Source: Nocardioides sp. LHD-245 (GTDB lineage: Bacteria > Actinomycetota > Actinomycetes > Propionibacteriales > Nocardioidaceae). From it: a DNA stretch of 64,000 bases. Each line of letters starts with the position of its first letter. Position 1 is the stretch's first letter. Location of the stretch: positions 124,001 to 188,000 of the forward strand of contig NZ_JAVFWN010000001.1 in assembly GCF_030929495.1 (NCBI RefSeq), read 5' to 3'. Shown piece by piece: positions 44,764 to 54,380 of this stretch. The notes beneath the pieces are model-generated. The model was not told where the DNA came from. It made no database searches and was given only the letters and a program-made list of their open reading frames with translations. Position numbers and translations under genes: made by a program.

Positions 44764-45879
44764 ATGTCCGAGCAGATCACCCCCTTCGTCGTCGACGTCC
44801 CGCAGACCGACCTGGACGACCTCCGCGCCCGCCTCGACCGCACCCGTTTCGCGCCCGCCGCACCTGGCGACTCGTGGGACTACGGCACCCCGGCGTCGTA
44901 CCTCCGGGACATGGTCGAGCGCTGGCAGTCGTTCGACTGGCGCGCGGTCGAGGCCCGCCTCAACGCGTACGACGGCTTCGTCACCGAGATCGACGGCCAG
45001 CGGATCCACTTCCTCCACGTCCGCTCGCGGCACGCCGACGCCACCCCGCTGCTTCTGGCCCACACCTACCCGGGCTCCCAGCTCGACTTCCTCGACATGA
45101 TCGATCCGCTGGTCGACCCCGAGGCCCACGGCGGCACCGCCGACCAGGCCTTCCACCTGGTCATCCCGTCGATGCCGGGCTTCGGATTCTCCACGCCCGT
45201 GGTCGACACCGGCTGGACGATGAAGCGGGTCGCGGCGGCGTACGACGTGCTGATGCGGCGCCTCGGCTACGACGCCTACGGTGTCCACGGCAGCGACGGC
45301 GGCGCGATGGTCGGGCGCGAGCTCGCGGTGGCGGACCCGCAGGGCTTCAAGGGCGCGCACGTGCTGCACCTGTTCTCGTTCCCGTCCGGCGACCCGGCGG
45401 AGTTCGAGGGCTTCGGCCCGAAGGAGTACGCCGCGCTCGAGCACATGCAGTGGTTCCAGTCGGTCGGCGGCTACAACTCCATGAACGGCACCCGCCCGCA
45501 GACCATCGCCGCCGGTCTCGCGGACTCCCCGGTCGCGGTGCTCGCCTACAGCGAGCTCTTCGAGAGCTTCGGCAACGGCACCAGCCTGGTCACGCCCGAG
45601 CAGGTGCTCGCCCAGGCCACGCTGTACTGGCTGACCAACACCTACGGCTCCGGCGCGCGCTACCACTACGAGGAGCAGCACGCGGGGGTCGAGCCGGTCG
45701 TCAGCACCGGGCGGATCGGGGTCGCGGTCTTCAAGGACGACTTCCAGACGATCCGCTCGCTCGCCGAGCGGGACAACGCGAACATCGCGCACTGGTCGGA
45801 GTTCCCGCGTGGCGGGCACTTCGCGGCGATGGAGGTGCCGGCCGACGTGGTCGCCGACCTGCGGGCCTTCTTCGCCTGA
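44764..45879 (+). CDS. Epoxide hydrolase-family alpha/beta hydrolase
   Basis: 371 residues with an N-terminal EHN-type domain (about 5-110), then an alpha/beta hydrolase core. The nucleophile is Asp178 in GVHGSDGGA; the general base is probably the His in RGGHFAAMEVP near residue 352. The oxyanion motif is HTYPGS. The family opens epoxides or hydrolyses related substrates; the exact one is unknown. ATG 44764 has GAAAGG upstream; an in-frame ATG at 44701 would add 21 residues. It is divergent from a WYL regulator and convergent with the mycothiol-type gene. Confidence 0.85.
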   Translation: MSEQITPFVVDVPQTDLDDLRARLDRTRFAPAAPGDSWDYGTPASYLRDMVERWQSFDWRAVEARLNAYDGFVTEIDGQRIHFLHVRSRHADATPLLLAHTYPGSQLDFLDMIDPLVDPEAHGGTADQAFHLVIPSMPGFGFSTPVVDTGWTMKRVAAAYDVLMRRLGYDAYGVHGSDGGAMVGRELAVADPQGFKGAHVLHLFSFPSGDPAEFEGFGPKEYAALEHMQWFQSVGGYNSMNGTRPQTIAAGLADSPVAVLAYSELFESFGNGTSLVTPEQVLAQATLYWLTNTYGSGARYHYEEQHAGVEPVVSTGRIGVAVFKDDFQTIRSLAERDNANIAHWSEFPRGGHFAAMEVPADVVADLRAFFA

Positions 45880-45901
45880 GGGTCCGCCCGGGCGACGCGC
45901 C

Positions 45902-46603
45902 TCAGGGGCCGGGGAAGTAGGTCTTGAAACGTCGGGCGTGCTCCGCCCTGCCTCGGACGTCGAGCCGGGTCGCGTCGATCCGGCCGGCGACGAACATGAT
46001 CACCTCGTGCGCGGTGCCCGCCACGGTGGTCGTGGCCGCTCGACCGTCCGGCTCGCCGCGGTGCCAGCTGCCGCCCGTGGCGCTCAGCCGGATGCCGTCG
46101 CCGAGGCCGACGAGGTCGATGACGGCGTCCTCCTCGGGGACCGTCGCCGCGAGCAGGTCGAGCATCGGCCCGACGACGACCGAGCAGGCCTCCAGCTCCG
46201 GAGCGCCCAGCGGTCGATCCCGCCGGGACAGGGCGTGCTCGAGGTCGGCGGCGTGCAGCGCCGCCTCGAAGGCGAACAGGGGCGCGGCGTAGGCCAGGGG
46301 CACGGTTCCGGCGGGAAGCGCGACCGGCGCGGTCGGGGCGACCTCGAGGTCCGCCGCCCGCTCGAAGGCCGCGATCGCGCGGGCGAGGTCCGGGCGCTCC
46401 GGAGCCGATGCGGGCAGTCCGGCCGCCGTACGGAGCGCCGCCGCCTCCATCGCGGCGCCCCAGGCGACATGCTCGACGAGGTCGGCGACCGTCCATCCGC
46501 TCAGCCGGGTGGGGAGCGTGGGCTCCACCCCGCGGCAGCGGTCGGCGAACCGGCGGTAGGCGGTGCTCGCCGTCCGCAGGGCGCCCTCGACCGCCGGCGT
46601 CAC
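45902..46603 (-). CDS. Mycothiol-dependent maleylpyruvate isomerase-family protein (DinB-like)
   Basis: 233 residues. The N-terminal DinB-like helical domain has WTVADLVEHVAWGAAMEAAAL (metal His), with a later HAADLEHAL. The C-terminal MDMPI-like part contains EVIMFVAGR. Such proteins use mycothiol, a thiol found in actinobacteria, but the specific reaction is unknown. GTG 46603 overlaps the stop of the large regulator by 4 bp, so it is translated with it. Confidence 0.75.
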   Translation of the reverse strand: MTPAVEGALRTASTAYRRFADRCRGVEPTLPTRLSGWTVADLVEHVAWGAAMEAAALRTAAGLPASAPERPDLARAIAAFERAADLEVAPTAPVALPAGTVPLAYAAPLFAFEAALHAADLEHALSRRDRPLGAPELEACSVVVGPMLDLLAATVPEEDAVIDLVGLGDGIRLSATGGSWHRGEPDGRAATTTVAGTAHEVIMFVAGRIDATRLDVRGRAEHARRFKTYFPGP

Positions 46604-49020
46604 GACGGCACCGCCAGGAGCACGCCCAGCGCCTCGCTCGCATCGCCGAGGACGGCCGCGCCGGCCCCGAGGACCTGACGCTGCCCGACGCCGGGCCGGA
46701 CCAGGGCGGCCAGTCGGCCGCGCGCGGCCTCGTCGCCGTACTCCGCCACGGCCTCGGCGACCAGACAGGCGCAGAACGTCCGGATGCCGGCGAAGGGCCG
46801 GGCCAGGGCGAAGCGCCGGGCGGACCAGGGCGCGAGGATCCGCACCGCGGTCGCTCGATCTCCCCGGGCGTGGGCGACCGCGAGAGCGGTGGCTCGCCAT
46901 GGCTCGAAACCCCGGTCGTCATCGAAGCGGGCGAGCACGGCCGCCGCTCGCTCCGGCGTACGGCGTCCGAGCGCGAGCAGGATGGACTGGAAGCCGTGGA
47001 TGCGTGCCGTGTCGGCGTAGCCGGCGCGCTCACCGGCGACGCGAAAGTCCTCGATCAGCACCTCCGCCTCGTCGTGCCGGCCGGCGGCCAGCGCGAGGGC
47101 TGCCCGCCACATCGGCACCTGGTGGGGGTGTACCAGGTTGCCCTGGGTCTGGGCCAGATGCTCGACCCGCGCCACGACCTCCTCGGTCTCGAGCAGCCGG
47201 TCGTGCCGCATCAGCTCGGGCACCCAGGCGGCGAGCGCGTCGAGCTCCAGCTCGTCGGCCTCGGCCGCCCGCGCTACGGTCGCCGCCTCGCGGGCCAGGT
47301 CGAACCGCGCCGCGGCGCCGGTCACCGGGTCGTGGGCGGCCACCCCTCGCAGCAGGGTGCGGGCGAGCGTCTCCGGGTCGGAGCTGTCCCGGGCGCCGGT
47401 CACGGCATCCTCGACCATGCGACCGGCGCGCGCGTCCAGGCCGGAGAACGACAGCGCCTGGGCGAGCGCCGCGAGCACCTCGACCCGACGCGGGTCCTCG
47501 ATGCCGGCGGCCGCCAAGGCCTGCGTCAACAGGCGGACGGACCGGTCCCGGGCGCCGGTACGGGGACGCCGTGCACGCACCGAGCACTCCTCGTAGCCCA
47601 GTGCGCTGCTGATCGTGATCTGCGCACCCGCGCCCGGGGTCTCCGCCGCGGCCGCGTGCGCCGCCATCGCGGCGTCCAGATCGCCCGCGGCCTGCAGGGC
47701 CTCGCCCAGGGTGAGCCACAGCCGGGCCCGGTCGATCCGCACCGGGTCGTCGGTGACGTTCGTGGCACTGGTGAGGGCGCGACGTGCGTGGCGCACGGCG
47801 TCGGCGTACTGCGCCTGGACCATCGATGCGTGGGCGAGCTCCTGATCGAGCTCCACGGCCAGCCCGGCGGTCGCCGGGTCGAGCGGCGCGGCCGCCGCGA
47901 CGTGGTCGGCGGCGCGCCGGAGCAGGGCGGGCTCGCCGCGGCGCCGCAGCAGGCTCTCGCCCAGCCCACGGTGCAGGGCGAGCGCCTCCCCGGGCGAGAT
48001 CAGCGCGGCGACCTGCTCGCGTACGCCGGGGTCGGAGAACCGGATCCCCCCCTCGTCGCGGACGGCGATGCCGGCGGCCAGCGCAGGGGCCAGCGCGTCG
48101 GCGAGCACCGGGCCGTCGACGCCCACCACCTGCGCGATCTGGGCCGTGTCCCAGACCGGCCCGGCGAGGGCCGCGGCGCGGACGGCCCGCTGCGTCGTCA
48201 GCGGTAGGGCGGCGAGCCGTTCGGCCCACCCGGGCACCGTGCCGGTCGCCGGGGCGGGGGAGGCCGGCCCGGCGCGTCGCTCGGTCACCGGCTCGTGGCG
48301 CAGGATCTGTCCCCGCAGGAGCTGCGAGGCGGGGCCGAGATCGAGCCCGAGGTCGCCGCGCAGCCGGGCTTCGAGATCGGTCAGCACCGCGAGAGCCGCG
48401 ACCTGGTCGCCGCGCCCGTAGTGGGCCCGGGCGAGGGCTCGGTGCACCGACTCGTTCCACGGGTCGGCCTGCAGCGCGACCGCCGCCTCCGGAACCACCC
48501 GGTCGTAGGCCCCGGTCTCGCACAGCATCTCGAGCAGGTCGAGGCGCACCCGGTCGCGTGCCGTCTCGAGCTCGACCCGGCGAGTGTGGACGCAGTCGTG
48601 GTCGGCCAGGTCGGCGAAGGCGGGCCCGCGCCACAGGCTCAGGGCGTGCTGGGCGAGGTCGATCCCCGCGCCCAGATCCCCGCGGCCGCGCGCGGCCGTG
48701 CCGGCCGCGGCCAGCGTCTCGAACTCGAGGGCATCGAGCTCCTCGGTCGCGAGATGCAGCGTGTAGCCGGCGGTGCCGTAGCCGATGCGATGCCGGCCCA
48801 AGGCCTTGCGCCAGCGCGAGACGTGCGCCTGCAGGCGGTTGTCCTGGGGGCTCTCGTCGCGCGGCCACACGAGGTCGGCCAGCCGAGCGGGCAGCACGGG
48901 CCGGTTGGCCTCCGCGGCGAGCACGGCGAGCACCCGTCGGGCGATCTCGCCCGACGGGGCCGCCGCGCTCGCGTCGAGCACGCTCACCGCCCCCAGCACC
49001 GTCAGTCGCACCGGAGTCAT
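46600..49020 (-). CDS. SARP/BTAD-type transcriptional regulator with degenerate or missing ATPase
   Basis: 806 residues. Residues 1-95 form an OmpR-like winged helix (LTVLGAVSVL, SRWRKALGRHRIGYGTAGYTL), and 96-240 the bacterial transcriptional activation domain (BTAD). Large members such as AfsR continue with an NB-ARC ATPase and TPR repeats; here no Walker A P-loop is visible between about 250 and 400, although a winged-helix element (TAQIAQVVGVDGPVLADAL) and a helical TPR-like C-terminus are. It may therefore act without ATP hydrolysis. ATG 49020. It is downstream of the large exported gene by 64 bp and overlaps the mycothiol-type gene. Confidence 0.8.
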   Translation of the reverse strand: MTPVRLTVLGAVSVLDASAAAPSGEIARRVLAVLAAEANRPVLPARLADLVWPRDESPQDNRLQAHVSRWRKALGRHRIGYGTAGYTLHLATEELDALEFETLAAAGTAARGRGDLGAGIDLAQHALSLWRGPAFADLADHDCVHTRRVELETARDRVRLDLLEMLCETGAYDRVVPEAAVALQADPWNESVHRALARAHYGRGDQVAALAVLTDLEARLRGDLGLDLGPASQLLRGQILRHEPVTERRAGPASPAPATGTVPGWAERLAALPLTTQRAVRAAALAGPVWDTAQIAQVVGVDGPVLADALAPALAAGIAVRDEGGIRFSDPGVREQVAALISPGEALALHRGLGESLLRRRGEPALLRRAADHVAAAAPLDPATAGLAVELDQELAHASMVQAQYADAVRHARRALTSATNVTDDPVRIDRARLWLTLGEALQAAGDLDAAMAAHAAAAETPGAGAQITISSALGYEECSVRARRPRTGARDRSVRLLTQALAAAGIEDPRRVEVLAALAQALSFSGLDARAGRMVEDAVTGARDSSDPETLARTLLRGVAAHDPVTGAAARFDLAREAATVARAAEADELELDALAAWVPELMRHDRLLETEEVVARVEHLAQTQGNLVHPHQVPMWRAALALAAGRHDEAEVLIEDFRVAGERAGYADTARIHGFQSILLALGRRTPERAAAVLARFDDDRGFEPWRATALAVAHARGDRATAVRILAPWSARRFALARPFAGIRTFCACLVAEAVAEYGDEAARGRLAALVRPGVGQRQVLGAGAAVLGDASEALGVLLAVPS

Positions 49021-49084
49021 CTTGCCGGGCCCGGGCGCGGGCCGTGACCGAGGGGCGCGAGAACGTGACGCGGGCACCGGCGGG

Positions 49085-52000
49085 CTATCGGCGTACGCGC
49101 ACCGCCTTCGTCGTCACCGTCGTGCTCGAGTAGCCGGGGAGGACCACGGTGATCCGGACCTTGAGCTTCCGGCCCCGGTCCGCTGCCCGGATCCGGTAGC
49201 CGGGCCTGGTGCCGGCCTTGCCCTTGATCACCTTGCCGTTGCGCAGCCACTGATAGCGGATCGCGGCGGGGCCCGGGGACCACACGCCGGCCGTCGCCTT
49301 CAGCTTCCTGCCGACGATCGCCTTGCCCTTCACCCGGGGCCCGCCGAGCATCGTGAAGGTCGTGGCCGACGGCCCGGCCGAGCCCGGCTCCGTAGCACCC
49401 GGGTCAGTCGGCGTGCCGGGACCGCCCGGTGTCGCACCGGTGGCCACGGTGAAGCGCCGGGTGGCCGGCCGGCCGGGGATCAGCGCGTCGTCGGCGCCTC
49501 GCACCTCGAAGACGTAGTCGCCGTCGGCCAGCGCCGCGGCCGGGGTGTGGCTCCTCCCAGCGGCTCCCGAGGAGCAGGGGCCGAAGCCGGGCGCGGTGAC
49601 CCCGTCGGCGACGACGCGGCACTCCACCGTGGTCCCGAACCCCTCCTCGCCGGTGGTGAAGACGAACGTCGGTCGCGTTGATGCCGTGCTCGTCGCCGGG
49701 CCGGACACGATCGTGGTCACCGGCCCGTCCCCGGTCAGCGCGCTGCGGGCCAGTTCCAGCCGGTCCAGCGTGGACTCGATGAAGGCCGCCCCCAGCGGAC
49801 GCCGCACCTCGCCGTCCGCGGGCACCACGTGCTCGCGCAACAATTGCTCCAGCCGGTCGACCCGCTCCTCACCGGTGGTCCGCAGCGCCAGCGGCACGTC
49901 GTGCGAGCGGTACCGCGCCGCGACCGCGTCCCAGATCCGACTCAGGTGGCCGGCCCCGGTGTCGTCGAGCAGCCGGGTGGTCCCGAGGAGCAGGCGGTCC
50001 AACGGATCCGGGTGGGTCGAGGCGGTCTCGAGCCCGCCGTCGAGCAGGCCGCGTAGCTCAGCGTCGACGGCCAGGCCGGCGGGCAGGCCGAGCTCGACGT
50101 AGCTGCTCAGCGCCTTACGGGCCGCGTTCAGCGCTCGTGAGGCCTCGGAGAGCGTCTGGTCCGCGCCGCCCGGCTCGATCAGGTCGAGGATGTGCCCGAC
50201 CGCAACCTGCTGGCGGCCGGTCAGCCAACTGGTGACCATCCCGGTGATGGCCGACTCGTCCTGGTCCCGGACCTGTGCGTCCCAGGTGTAGCCGAGCTGG
50301 GTGCGGATCTCGTCCCACTGGTGGCCTGCCATGGAGATCGCGTGGTTCGCGGTGAGATCGCAGTTGTCGGTGCCGTCCTCGTCGAAGCTGCAGATGAGTG
50401 ACTTCTGCGGGGCGGTGTAGCTGCCGGTGGCGACGGCCACCGTCCCGCTCGCGGTCGTCGCCTGCACCTCGGTGCGGACCCGCAGCTGGGCGAAGCGCTG
50501 CTCGATGATGGGGGTGCGCGGGTTCGTCTCCGGCCGGTCCTCGATGTTGACCCAGGTGGCGGAGGTGCTGCAGGCCCGCAGGCCGAGCAGGCCCGCAGTC
50601 AGCGCCACGCCGAGCTGGCGCGGCATGGTGCTGTTGGCGTACGGCGAGCCCGCCGGGAACTCCTTCCCGCTCAGGCTCGTGACCGGTCCGCAGCTGATCG
50701 CCGGCAGACTCGGGAGGTCCGCGGCGGCGTACGGCTGGCGCGGACCCGCCCACAGGTCGAAGGTGGTGACCTGGTCGGCGATCCAGTCGTCCAGCGCGTC
50801 CTCGACGCCGGTGGAGAGCCCGTCCCAGGCATCCCGGTAGCCCTGGGTGGCGGCGTTCAGCACGGTGCTGCCGGTCCCGGCCGTCGTGTCGTTCCCGGCG
50901 ATCACGGCCAGGGTGTCGCGGAGTCGATCGCCCTCGGCGAGGATGGCGTCCAGTCGGGCCAGGTTGCGGGGATCGCTGTGGAAGTGGCGGGGGTGCTCGG
51001 CGATCACCCGGGTGAAGGCACGGGCGGCGCTGCCCCAGTCACTGGGGTTGACCACGGTGCTGGTGCCGAGCGGTGCCAGGCCGAAGACAGCCTGGGGGAA
51101 GCGCCGGAGGTAGTCCACATTGGTGTCCAGGCCCTTGTTCAGCTCGTCGAGGCGATCCGCAGGAGCGAAGCTCCGGTCCGCGCCGAGCGCGATGTCGTCC
51201 TTGGCGTTCACGGTGGCCCAGGTGTAGAACGCGTTGGTGCTGACGTCGTACAGGTCCTGGCTCATCGTCCGCTTGCCGACTGCCAGGTTGATCGCCTCCA
51301 TCTGAGCCCGGCGTTGATCGGCGTTGAAGAGCGCGAAGACCCGATCCTCCAGGCGCACCAGGTTGGCCCGCTGCGCTTCCAGCCGATCGAAGATCTCCGC
51401 CACGTTCCGCTCGTTGGCGACCAGCTTGGCGAGCACCTCGCCGACGCCCGTGGTCAGCGCCGTGTAGATCTGCTCCAGGGCCGCGTCGATCCGGTCGAAG
51501 CGCTCGTGCATCTGCTCGCCCAGCCTCTCCAGCTGCTTGCCCAGGTTCTCCAACGCGACCTTCACCGGGTCGGGCTTCGGCTCCGATCCGGTGCCGCCGA
51601 AGAGCTTCTCCAGGCCCTGCAAGGCCGAGAAGGCGTTGCCGATCAGCCCGATCCAGTTGCCGGAGTAGAAGTTGATCACGCCGTTGACGATGCTGCTGCC
51701 GACCTCGATCAGCCCCTCGGCGACGGGTAGCACCGCATCGGCCGCTCCCTGGATCGCCTCGGCGGCGTCCGGATCGACCTTCTTCAGGATGAAGGTGGCG
51801 AAGTCCACGACCGTCTTGGCGTCCTTGACGATCTTCGTGGCCTGCTCCAGCGGCTCCTTGAGGCCGTCCTTGGCGTCATCGAGCTCCTTCTTGGCTGCCG
51901 CCCTCGCCGCGTCGGTCTTCGCGTCGTCGTACTTCTGCTGGACCTGGGCCAGTTGGGTCAACGCGTCGACCGCGGTCCCGGTCGCGGCGTCGGTCCGGCT

Positions 52001-52870
52001 CAACGCCTCCGCCGCCAGGTCCTCGGACTGCGGGGCCGTCAACGTCAGGACGCCCTGCGAGCTGATCCTGGCCATCTGCTCGGCCAATGGCGCCAGGTCG
52101 GGGTCGTGCTGACGCTGCTGGAGCGAGGCGAGGATCTCCTCGGCGCTGGTGCCCGCCCACAGGTCGTCGCGGGCCGCGGCGAACTCGTCGCTGTCCTGGG
52201 CCAACGCGTAGCTGCGCTGCAACCGGTCGGCGGACTGCTCGAGGCTGTTCGCGTCGGTTCCCTGGTCCAGGGTCGGGGTCATCACGCTCGCGCCGACGCC
52301 GTTGTCGGGGGTGGCGAGCTCGGTCTTCACCTGCTTGCGCACCGCCCGCCTGGTCTCGGGCAGGACGGCCGGCGCCTCGACCGCCGAGGTCAGGAAGTGC
52401 AACCGCGCCGCGTTGGTGTGCGTCCAGTCGGCACAGATGTGGTCGCGCTTGCTCCACTCCGCACCGGCCGCCGGCTCGCTCCAGTGCCGGCAGTACTCGT
52501 AGGTGGCCGCGCCCTCGGACCGGGCGGACAGCTGCTGCTCGGCCGGCGCGCGCGAGGCAGCAGCCGCCATGCCCGACTCCAGGAGCCGGATCTGCTCCAC
52601 CGCGATCGCGGAGGCGATCCCCGGCCGCACGGCGTACAGCTCCTGCAGCACGCCCTCGAGCACTCCGGCGGAGGGATCCGCGCCGAGCCGGGCGATGTCG
52701 CCGGCGACGAAGAGCGCCTCGTTGACCTCCGCCGCGCTCAGCGTGATCGGCGCGGCGTCGGCGTCGGCCGGTGCCGGCTGCAGGAGCGACAGGGTGGTGA
52801 GCAGCAGCGCCAGTGCGCCGATCACCGCCGTGGCGCCGCGCCTGAGATCGATCGGGACGGCGAGGGGCAT
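49085..52870 (-). CDS. Large exported helical protein of unknown function
   Basis: 1261 residues. A signal peptide (hydrophobic 12-32, cleavage near ADADA) is followed by a mainly helical region to about 1050. It has a coiled-coil-like segment (AARAAAKKELDDAKDGLKE), then hydrophobic amphipathic stretches near 360-425 (for example GNWIGLIGNAFSALQGLEKL), then LGEQMHERFDRIDAALEQIYTALTTG near 440-465. The C-terminus holds an Ig-like domain (1065-1165, FVFTTGEEGFGTTVECRV) and a final 85-residue beta-rich domain with KGKAIVGRKLKATAGVWSPG. The layout is reminiscent of helical pore-forming toxins with binding domains, but that is a guess. ATG 52870 has AAGGAG. No known family recognised. Confidence 0.75.
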   Translation of the reverse strand: MPLAVPIDLRRGATAVIGALALLLTTLSLLQPAPADADAAPITLSAAEVNEALFVAGDIARLGADPSAGVLEGVLQELYAVRPGIASAIAVEQIRLLESGMAAAASRAPAEQQLSARSEGAATYEYCRHWSEPAAGAEWSKRDHICADWTHTNAARLHFLTSAVEAPAVLPETRRAVRKQVKTELATPDNGVGASVMTPTLDQGTDANSLEQSADRLQRSYALAQDSDEFAAARDDLWAGTSAEEILASLQQRQHDPDLAPLAEQMARISSQGVLTLTAPQSEDLAAEALSRTDAATGTAVDALTQLAQVQQKYDDAKTDAARAAAKKELDDAKDGLKEPLEQATKIVKDAKTVVDFATFILKKVDPDAAEAIQGAADAVLPVAEGLIEVGSSIVNGVINFYSGNWIGLIGNAFSALQGLEKLFGGTGSEPKPDPVKVALENLGKQLERLGEQMHERFDRIDAALEQIYTALTTGVGEVLAKLVANERNVAEIFDRLEAQRANLVRLEDRVFALFNADQRRAQMEAINLAVGKRTMSQDLYDVSTNAFYTWATVNAKDDIALGADRSFAPADRLDELNKGLDTNVDYLRRFPQAVFGLAPLGTSTVVNPSDWGSAARAFTRVIAEHPRHFHSDPRNLARLDAILAEGDRLRDTLAVIAGNDTTAGTGSTVLNAATQGYRDAWDGLSTGVEDALDDWIADQVTTFDLWAGPRQPYAAADLPSLPAISCGPVTSLSGKEFPAGSPYANSTMPRQLGVALTAGLLGLRACSTSATWVNIEDRPETNPRTPIIEQRFAQLRVRTEVQATTASGTVAVATGSYTAPQKSLICSFDEDGTDNCDLTANHAISMAGHQWDEIRTQLGYTWDAQVRDQDESAITGMVTSWLTGRQQVAVGHILDLIEPGGADQTLSEASRALNAARKALSSYVELGLPAGLAVDAELRGLLDGGLETASTHPDPLDRLLLGTTRLLDDTGAGHLSRIWDAVAARYRSHDVPLALRTTGEERVDRLEQLLREHVVPADGEVRRPLGAAFIESTLDRLELARSALTGDGPVTTIVSGPATSTASTRPTFVFTTGEEGFGTTVECRVVADGVTAPGFGPCSSGAAGRSHTPAAALADGDYVFEVRGADDALIPGRPATRRFTVATGATPGGPGTPTDPGATEPGSAGPSATTFTMLGGPRVKGKAIVGRKLKATAGVWSPGPAAIRYQWLRNGKVIKGKAGTRPGYRIRAADRGRKLKVRITVVLPGYSSTTVTTKAVRVRR

Positions 52871-53003
52871 GGGTGGACTCCTTCGGGCGAGGGTGCGACC
52901 ACGACGGCCGTGGCCGGAGAATCGTCGGCCAGGCCGCTGATGAGGCGCTGACAGCTCGCTGACAGGAGGCGGCCCCGGGGTTTCCTTACGAGGCGGGCTG
53001 CGA

Positions 53004-53009
53004 CAGGGT
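53004..53009 (+). promoter_or_regulatory. Possible -10 box of birA
   Basis: CAGGGT ends 7 bases before GTG 53017; weak match to TANNNT. Confidence 0.3.
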
Positions 53010-53016
53010 AGGGGCC

Positions 53017-53829
53017 GTGACCACGACTCCTCGCGGACCGCTCGACGGCGACCGTCTCGCCGGTGCGTCCGACCTCACCCCCGACCTGACCTTCGAGCTG
53101 TTGGCCGAGGCGCCGTCGACCAACGAGGTCGCGGCGGAGCGGGCCCGCGCCGGCGCGCACGAGGGCCTCGTCGTCGTCGCCGACCATCAGTCCTCGGGCC
53201 GCGGCCGCCTCGACCGCTCCTGGCAGACGCCACCGGGCACCGCGGTGACCTTCTCCCTCCTGCTGCGTCCCACGGTGCCGCCGGCGTCCTGGCCCTGGCT
53301 GCCGCTGCTCGTCGGCCACAACGTGGCGAAGGCGATCACCGCCCTCGGGTACGACGCCTCGGTCAAGTGGCCCAACGACGTCCTCCTGGCCGATGACAAG
53401 AAGGTCGCGGGCATCCTCGTCGAGCGGGTCGAGACCCCGACCGGGCCGGCGGCGATCGTCGGCGTCGGCATCAATGTCGCCATGTCCGCCGAGGAGCTGC
53501 CGGTGCCGACCGCGACCAGCCTCGCCGTCGCCGGTCCGGACGTGCCCGACCGCACCTCCGTCCTGCTCGGTGTCGTGGCCGCCGTCCGCGAGGGGTACGA
53601 CGTCTGGCAGGCCGGCGGCCAGCGGGGCACCGCGCGCCTGGCCGCGTCGTACCGAGCCCAGTGCGCCACGCTCGGCCGCGAGGTTCGCGTCGAGCTGCCG
53701 GGGGCCGGCGAGCTGCTCGGTCGCGCCACCGACATCGACGACGACGGTCGGCTCGTGGTCGAGACCGCCGGGGGCACCGAGCGGGTCGGAGCCGGCGACG
53801 TCATCCACGTCCGCCCGGTCGCGACCTGA
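53017..53829 (+). CDS. birA: Biotin--[acetyl-CoA-carboxylase] ligase
   Basis: Attaches biotin to carrier proteins of acyl-CoA carboxylases, 270 residues. The biotin-adenylate loop GRGR is at 61-64, followed by KWPND at 117-121 and the KKVAGILVE block near 128. There is no N-terminal DNA-binding domain (monofunctional ligase). It starts the conserved block birA-PH protein-purK-purE-fadE25; the acyl-CoA carboxylase genes that often precede birA are not in the window. Confidence 0.93.
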   Translation: MTTTPRGPLDGDRLAGASDLTPDLTFELLAEAPSTNEVAAERARAGAHEGLVVVADHQSSGRGRLDRSWQTPPGTAVTFSLLLRPTVPPASWPWLPLLVGHNVAKAITALGYDASVKWPNDVLLADDKKVAGILVERVETPTGPAAIVGVGINVAMSAEELPVPTATSLAVAGPDVPDRTSVLLGVVAAVREGYDVWQAGGQRGTARLAASYRAQCATLGREVRVELPGAGELLGRATDIDDDGRLVVETAGGTERVGAGDVIHVRPVAT

Positions 53830-53858
53830 ACCGACCGATTTGGTGGGATGATCGCCCC

Positions 53859-54380
53859 GTGGCCATCTCGAAGAAGCTGCTCAACCCCGGTGAGCGCCTG
53901 ATCGTCAGCACCCGTCAGCACCCCAAGGCGCTGTTCGGGCCGATCCTCGCGCTCGTGGTCCTGCTCGCCGTCGGCGTGGCGGCCCAGGTGCTGCTCGACG
54001 ACACCGGCGTCCAGCGGGTGCTCACGCTCATCGTGTGGGCGCTCGTCGTGCTCGCGATCCTGTGGTTCTCGGTGCGCCCGTTCCTGGACTGGCTGACCAC
54101 CGTGCACGCCTTCACCGACCGCCGGCTGATCACCCGCAACGGGATCATCACCCGCCGCGGCCACGACATCCCACTCGCCCGGGTCAGCGACATCGCGATG
54201 GAGATCAACCTCATCGACCGGCCGTTCGGCTGCGGCAGCCTGTTGATCTCCGACGCCTCGACCTTCGGCACGGTGCGGCTCAACGACATCCCCCACGTCG
54301 AGGCCACCCAACGCCAGCTCAACGAGCTGCTCCACGAGCTCCACAGCGGACCGGCGCCCCGCCGGGACGAAGGTGTCTGA
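53859..54380 (+). CDS. Bacterial PH-domain membrane protein
   Basis: 173 residues. Two hydrophobic helices (about 25-70) are followed by a PH domain with HAFTDRRLITRNGIITRRGHDIPLARVSDI. GTG 53859; GATGAT ends 6 bases upstream. It has the position of Rv3278c beside birA in Mycobacterium. Function unknown. The stop overlaps the cyclase start by 8 bp, so the two are coupled. Confidence 0.8.
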   Translation: MAISKKLLNPGERLIVSTRQHPKALFGPILALVVLLAVGVAAQVLLDDTGVQRVLTLIVWALVVLAILWFSVRPFLDWLTTVHAFTDRRLITRNGIITRRGHDIPLARVSDIAMEINLIDRPFGCGSLLISDASTFGTVRLNDIPHVEATQRQLNELLHELHSGPAPRRDEGV

